Source: Bacteroidales bacterium (GTDB taxonomy: Bacteria; Bacteroidota; Bacteroidia; Bacteroidales; NBLH01). Taken from it: 6,933 bases of DNA. The stretch spans positions 1 through 6,933 of the forward strand of contig JALSLF010000580.1 of the NCBI GenBank assembly GCA_026988445.1, read 5' to 3'. Below, in pieces: positions 5,862 through 6,933 of this stretch (position 1 is its first letter; each line of letters opens with the position of its first letter). Both the position numbers and the translations under genes were made by a program. The notes under the pieces are model-generated. The model was not told the origin of the DNA and searched no databases. It was given only the letters and a program-made list of their open reading frames with translations.

Positions 5862-6485
5862 ATGAAAAATATTTCGATTATACTAAATGTTGTTTTAATT
5901 ATTGCGGTTACTTTATTGTATGTTGACCGTTTTTCGGGCAAAGATAAAGAGGAAGCAAAAGTTGCTAAAGAAAATGTAAGTGAAAATGTAAGTAAAATTG
6001 CTTATGTAAATATTGATTCCTTATTAAACGGATACGATTACTACAACGACAAACAAACTGAGTTTTTAAAAGAACAACAAAAGCAAGAAGCTAAATTAAA
6101 CTCAAAAGGCAAAGCCTTGGAGCGTAAAGCTATGGAGTTTCAAAATAAAGTACAAAAAGGTTTGGTTACCAGCAATCAGGCACAGCAAATGCAAAATCAG
6201 TTAATGCGCGAACAGCAAAACTTGATGCAACTCAAAGACCAAATTTCAATGGACATGATGAACAGACAACAGCAAACTTTACAAGATATTTACCAAAATA
6301 TAATTGCTGCTATAAAAGAATATAACAAAGACGGAAAATATAAAATGGTTTTGGGAAATACCGGAGGACAAAATGTATTAGTTGCTGATTCTGCTTTAAA
6401 CATTACAGAAATTATTGTTGAAAAATTAAATGAAGAGTATCAGCAAAAACAAGCAAATTCTGAGAATAAGCAAGAAAATAAATAG
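5862..6485 (+). CDS. OmpH/Skp-family periplasmic chaperone-like protein
   Basis: This 207-residue protein has an N-terminal hydrophobic segment at about 5-21, acting as signal peptide or anchor, with no lipobox cysteine. The OmpH/Skp domain follows: KIAYVNIDSLLNGYDYYNDKQ (45-65, first strand and tentacle start), a long Gln/Lys/Glu-rich helical hairpin (about 66-150), and the returning strand YKMVLGNTGGQNVLVADSALNITEIIVEKLN (160-190), the usual family ending. Skp-type proteins are trimeric chaperones that hold unfolded outer-membrane proteins in the periplasm. The length is somewhat above E. coli Skp because of the N-terminal linker and a charged, Gln/Asn-rich tail. A linker repeat encodes ENVS twice (37-44). 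The gene diverges from the che operon, has a candidate promoter 32 nt upstream and is followed by a terminator, so it is probably monocistronic. In Bacteroidota, multiple OmpH paralogues are common, so I give no symbol. Confidence 0.88.
   Translation: MKNISIILNVVLIIAVTLLYVDRFSGKDKEEAKVAKENVSENVSKIAYVNIDSLLNGYDYYNDKQTEFLKEQQKQEAKLNSKGKALERKAMEFQNKVQKGLVTSNQAQQMQNQLMREQQNLMQLKDQISMDMMNRQQQTLQDIYQNIIAAIKEYNKDGKYKMVLGNTGGQNVLVADSALNITEIIVEKLNEEYQQKQANSENKQENK
5970..5993 (+). repeat. In-frame 12-bp tandem duplication in the OmpH-like gene
   Basis: GAAAATGTAAGT occurs twice in direct succession and is in codon register, encoding ENVS-ENVS in the linker between the signal/anchor segment and the OmpH domain. 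Both copies are identical, which suggests a recent slippage duplication in a tolerant linker. Confidence 0.6.
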
Positions 6486-6507
6486 TTTTATAATTTTTAT
6501 ATAATTT

Positions 6508-6543
6508 AAAGAGCTTAGGGTATGTTTCCATAAGCTCTTTTTT
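6508..6543 (+). terminator. Rho-independent terminator after the OmpH-like gene
   Basis: AAAGAGCTTA and TAAGCTCTTT are exact 10-bp reverse complements around a 13-nt loop, and the right arm runs into three more T (six T in a row before GC). It lies 22 nt after the OmpH-like stop codon. The left arm is preceded by A/T-rich sequence but only three A adjoin the stem, so it is best read as a plus-strand terminator rather than a bidirectional one. Confidence 0.85.
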
Positions 6544-6561
6544 GCTTTAGCAAAAACAAAT

Positions 6562-6933
6562 ATGCAAGTATTTAACAGCTACATAGCAAAACACTCCACT
6601 AAAAGTGATTATCTGAAAGTTGCTCCTGAGGCAAATTTACAGAATGTAATTGTTATACCTTGCTACAACGAAGCGGAAATTTTGCAAACTTTAAAATCAA
6701 TTAAAAAATGCCAAAAGCCGAAAAACGCTGTTGAAGTTATAATCGTAATTAATGCATCGGTAAATTCAGAAGATGAAATAATTGTACAAAACAAAAAAAC
6801 GTTGCAGGAAATAAATAAGTGGGCAAATTATAACAATACAGATAAAATTAAATTCCGAACTATATATTTAGAAAATATCCCCAAAAAAATTGCAGGAGCC
6901 GGATATGCGCGTAAAATTGGCATGGACGAGGCT
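6562..6933 (+). CDS. Family 2 (GT-A fold) glycosyltransferase, N-terminal part
   Basis: An ATG at 6562 opens a frame of 124 codons that runs off the right edge without a stop. After a short leader of about 27 residues comes the hallmark GT2 opening strand and nucleotide-binding turn VIVIPCYNEAEILQTLKSI (29-47). A second strand, VEVIIVINASVNS (57-69), sits where GT2 enzymes usually have a Val-Val-Asn-Asn-Ser type sequence. AGAGYARKIGMDEA (111-124) corresponds to the conserved segment before the metal-binding acidic motif, which would lie beyond the edge. Such enzymes move a sugar from a nucleotide-sugar to a lipid, protein or polysaccharide acceptor, usually at the cytoplasmic face of the membrane; donor and acceptor cannot be read here. 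The gene begins only 18 nt after the terminator, so it either relies on readthrough or has a promoter overlapping the hairpin. Confidence 0.85.
   Translation, partial: MQVFNSYIAKHSTKSDYLKVAPEANLQNVIVIPCYNEAEILQTLKSIKKCQKPKNAVEVIIVINASVNSEDEIIVQNKKTLQEINKWANYNNTDKIKFRTIYLENIPKKIAGAGYARKIGMDEA

Noticed and set aside
1..6933. CRISPR array, tRNA, rRNA, insertion sequence or attachment site
   Set aside because: I saw no regularly spaced repeats, cloverleaf, transposase frame or paired terminal repeats on either strand.

Overview
The window looks like chromosomal DNA from a member of the Bacteroidota. The reasons are low GC (about one third by eye), start codons preceded by A/T-rich sequence without Shine-Dalgarno motifs, a TAnnTTTG-type promoter element, and an OmpH/Skp-like gene. 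I cannot name the genus.

Layout. Positions 1-5677 hold six minus-strand genes in close succession, read right to left: a 599-residue helical protein (3878-5677), a single-domain STAS protein (3515-3835), CheY (3121-3486), CheA (1009-3042), CheW (518-1000), and the first 146 codons of a short membrane-anchored methyl-accepting chemotaxis protein (MCP) fragment (1-439, running off the left edge). Gaps between them are 42, 28, 78, 8 and 78 nt, so they probably form one operon starting near 5700. A 184-nt divergent intergenic region follows. On the plus strand come an OmpH/Skp-family gene (5862-6485), a clear intrinsic terminator (6508-6543), and the start of a family 2 glycosyltransferase (6562 to the right edge).

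How the genes fit together. CheA (HPt, dimerisation, kinase and CheW-like domains), CheW and CheY form a complete phosphorelay core. No flagellar gene, CheR, CheB, CheD or CheC is present in the window. The system may therefore control something other than a flagellum, or use adaptation genes located elsewhere. The 599-residue protein carries two DxxxQ motifs on predicted helices, with the same spacing as the catalytic Asp/Gln pair of the CheY-P phosphatase CheZ, plus an acidic tail ending in two phenylalanines. I infer that it may act on, or bind, phosphorylated CheY. The STAS protein is a likely extra partner or output.

The most unusual items are this CheZ-like giant and the MCP-like protein. 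The latter joins a transmembrane segment directly to the C-terminal, membrane-proximal helix of an MCP, omitting the sensor, HAMP, descending helix and recognisable kinase-control tip. The plus-strand genes look like ordinary envelope functions unrelated to the chemosensory operon.
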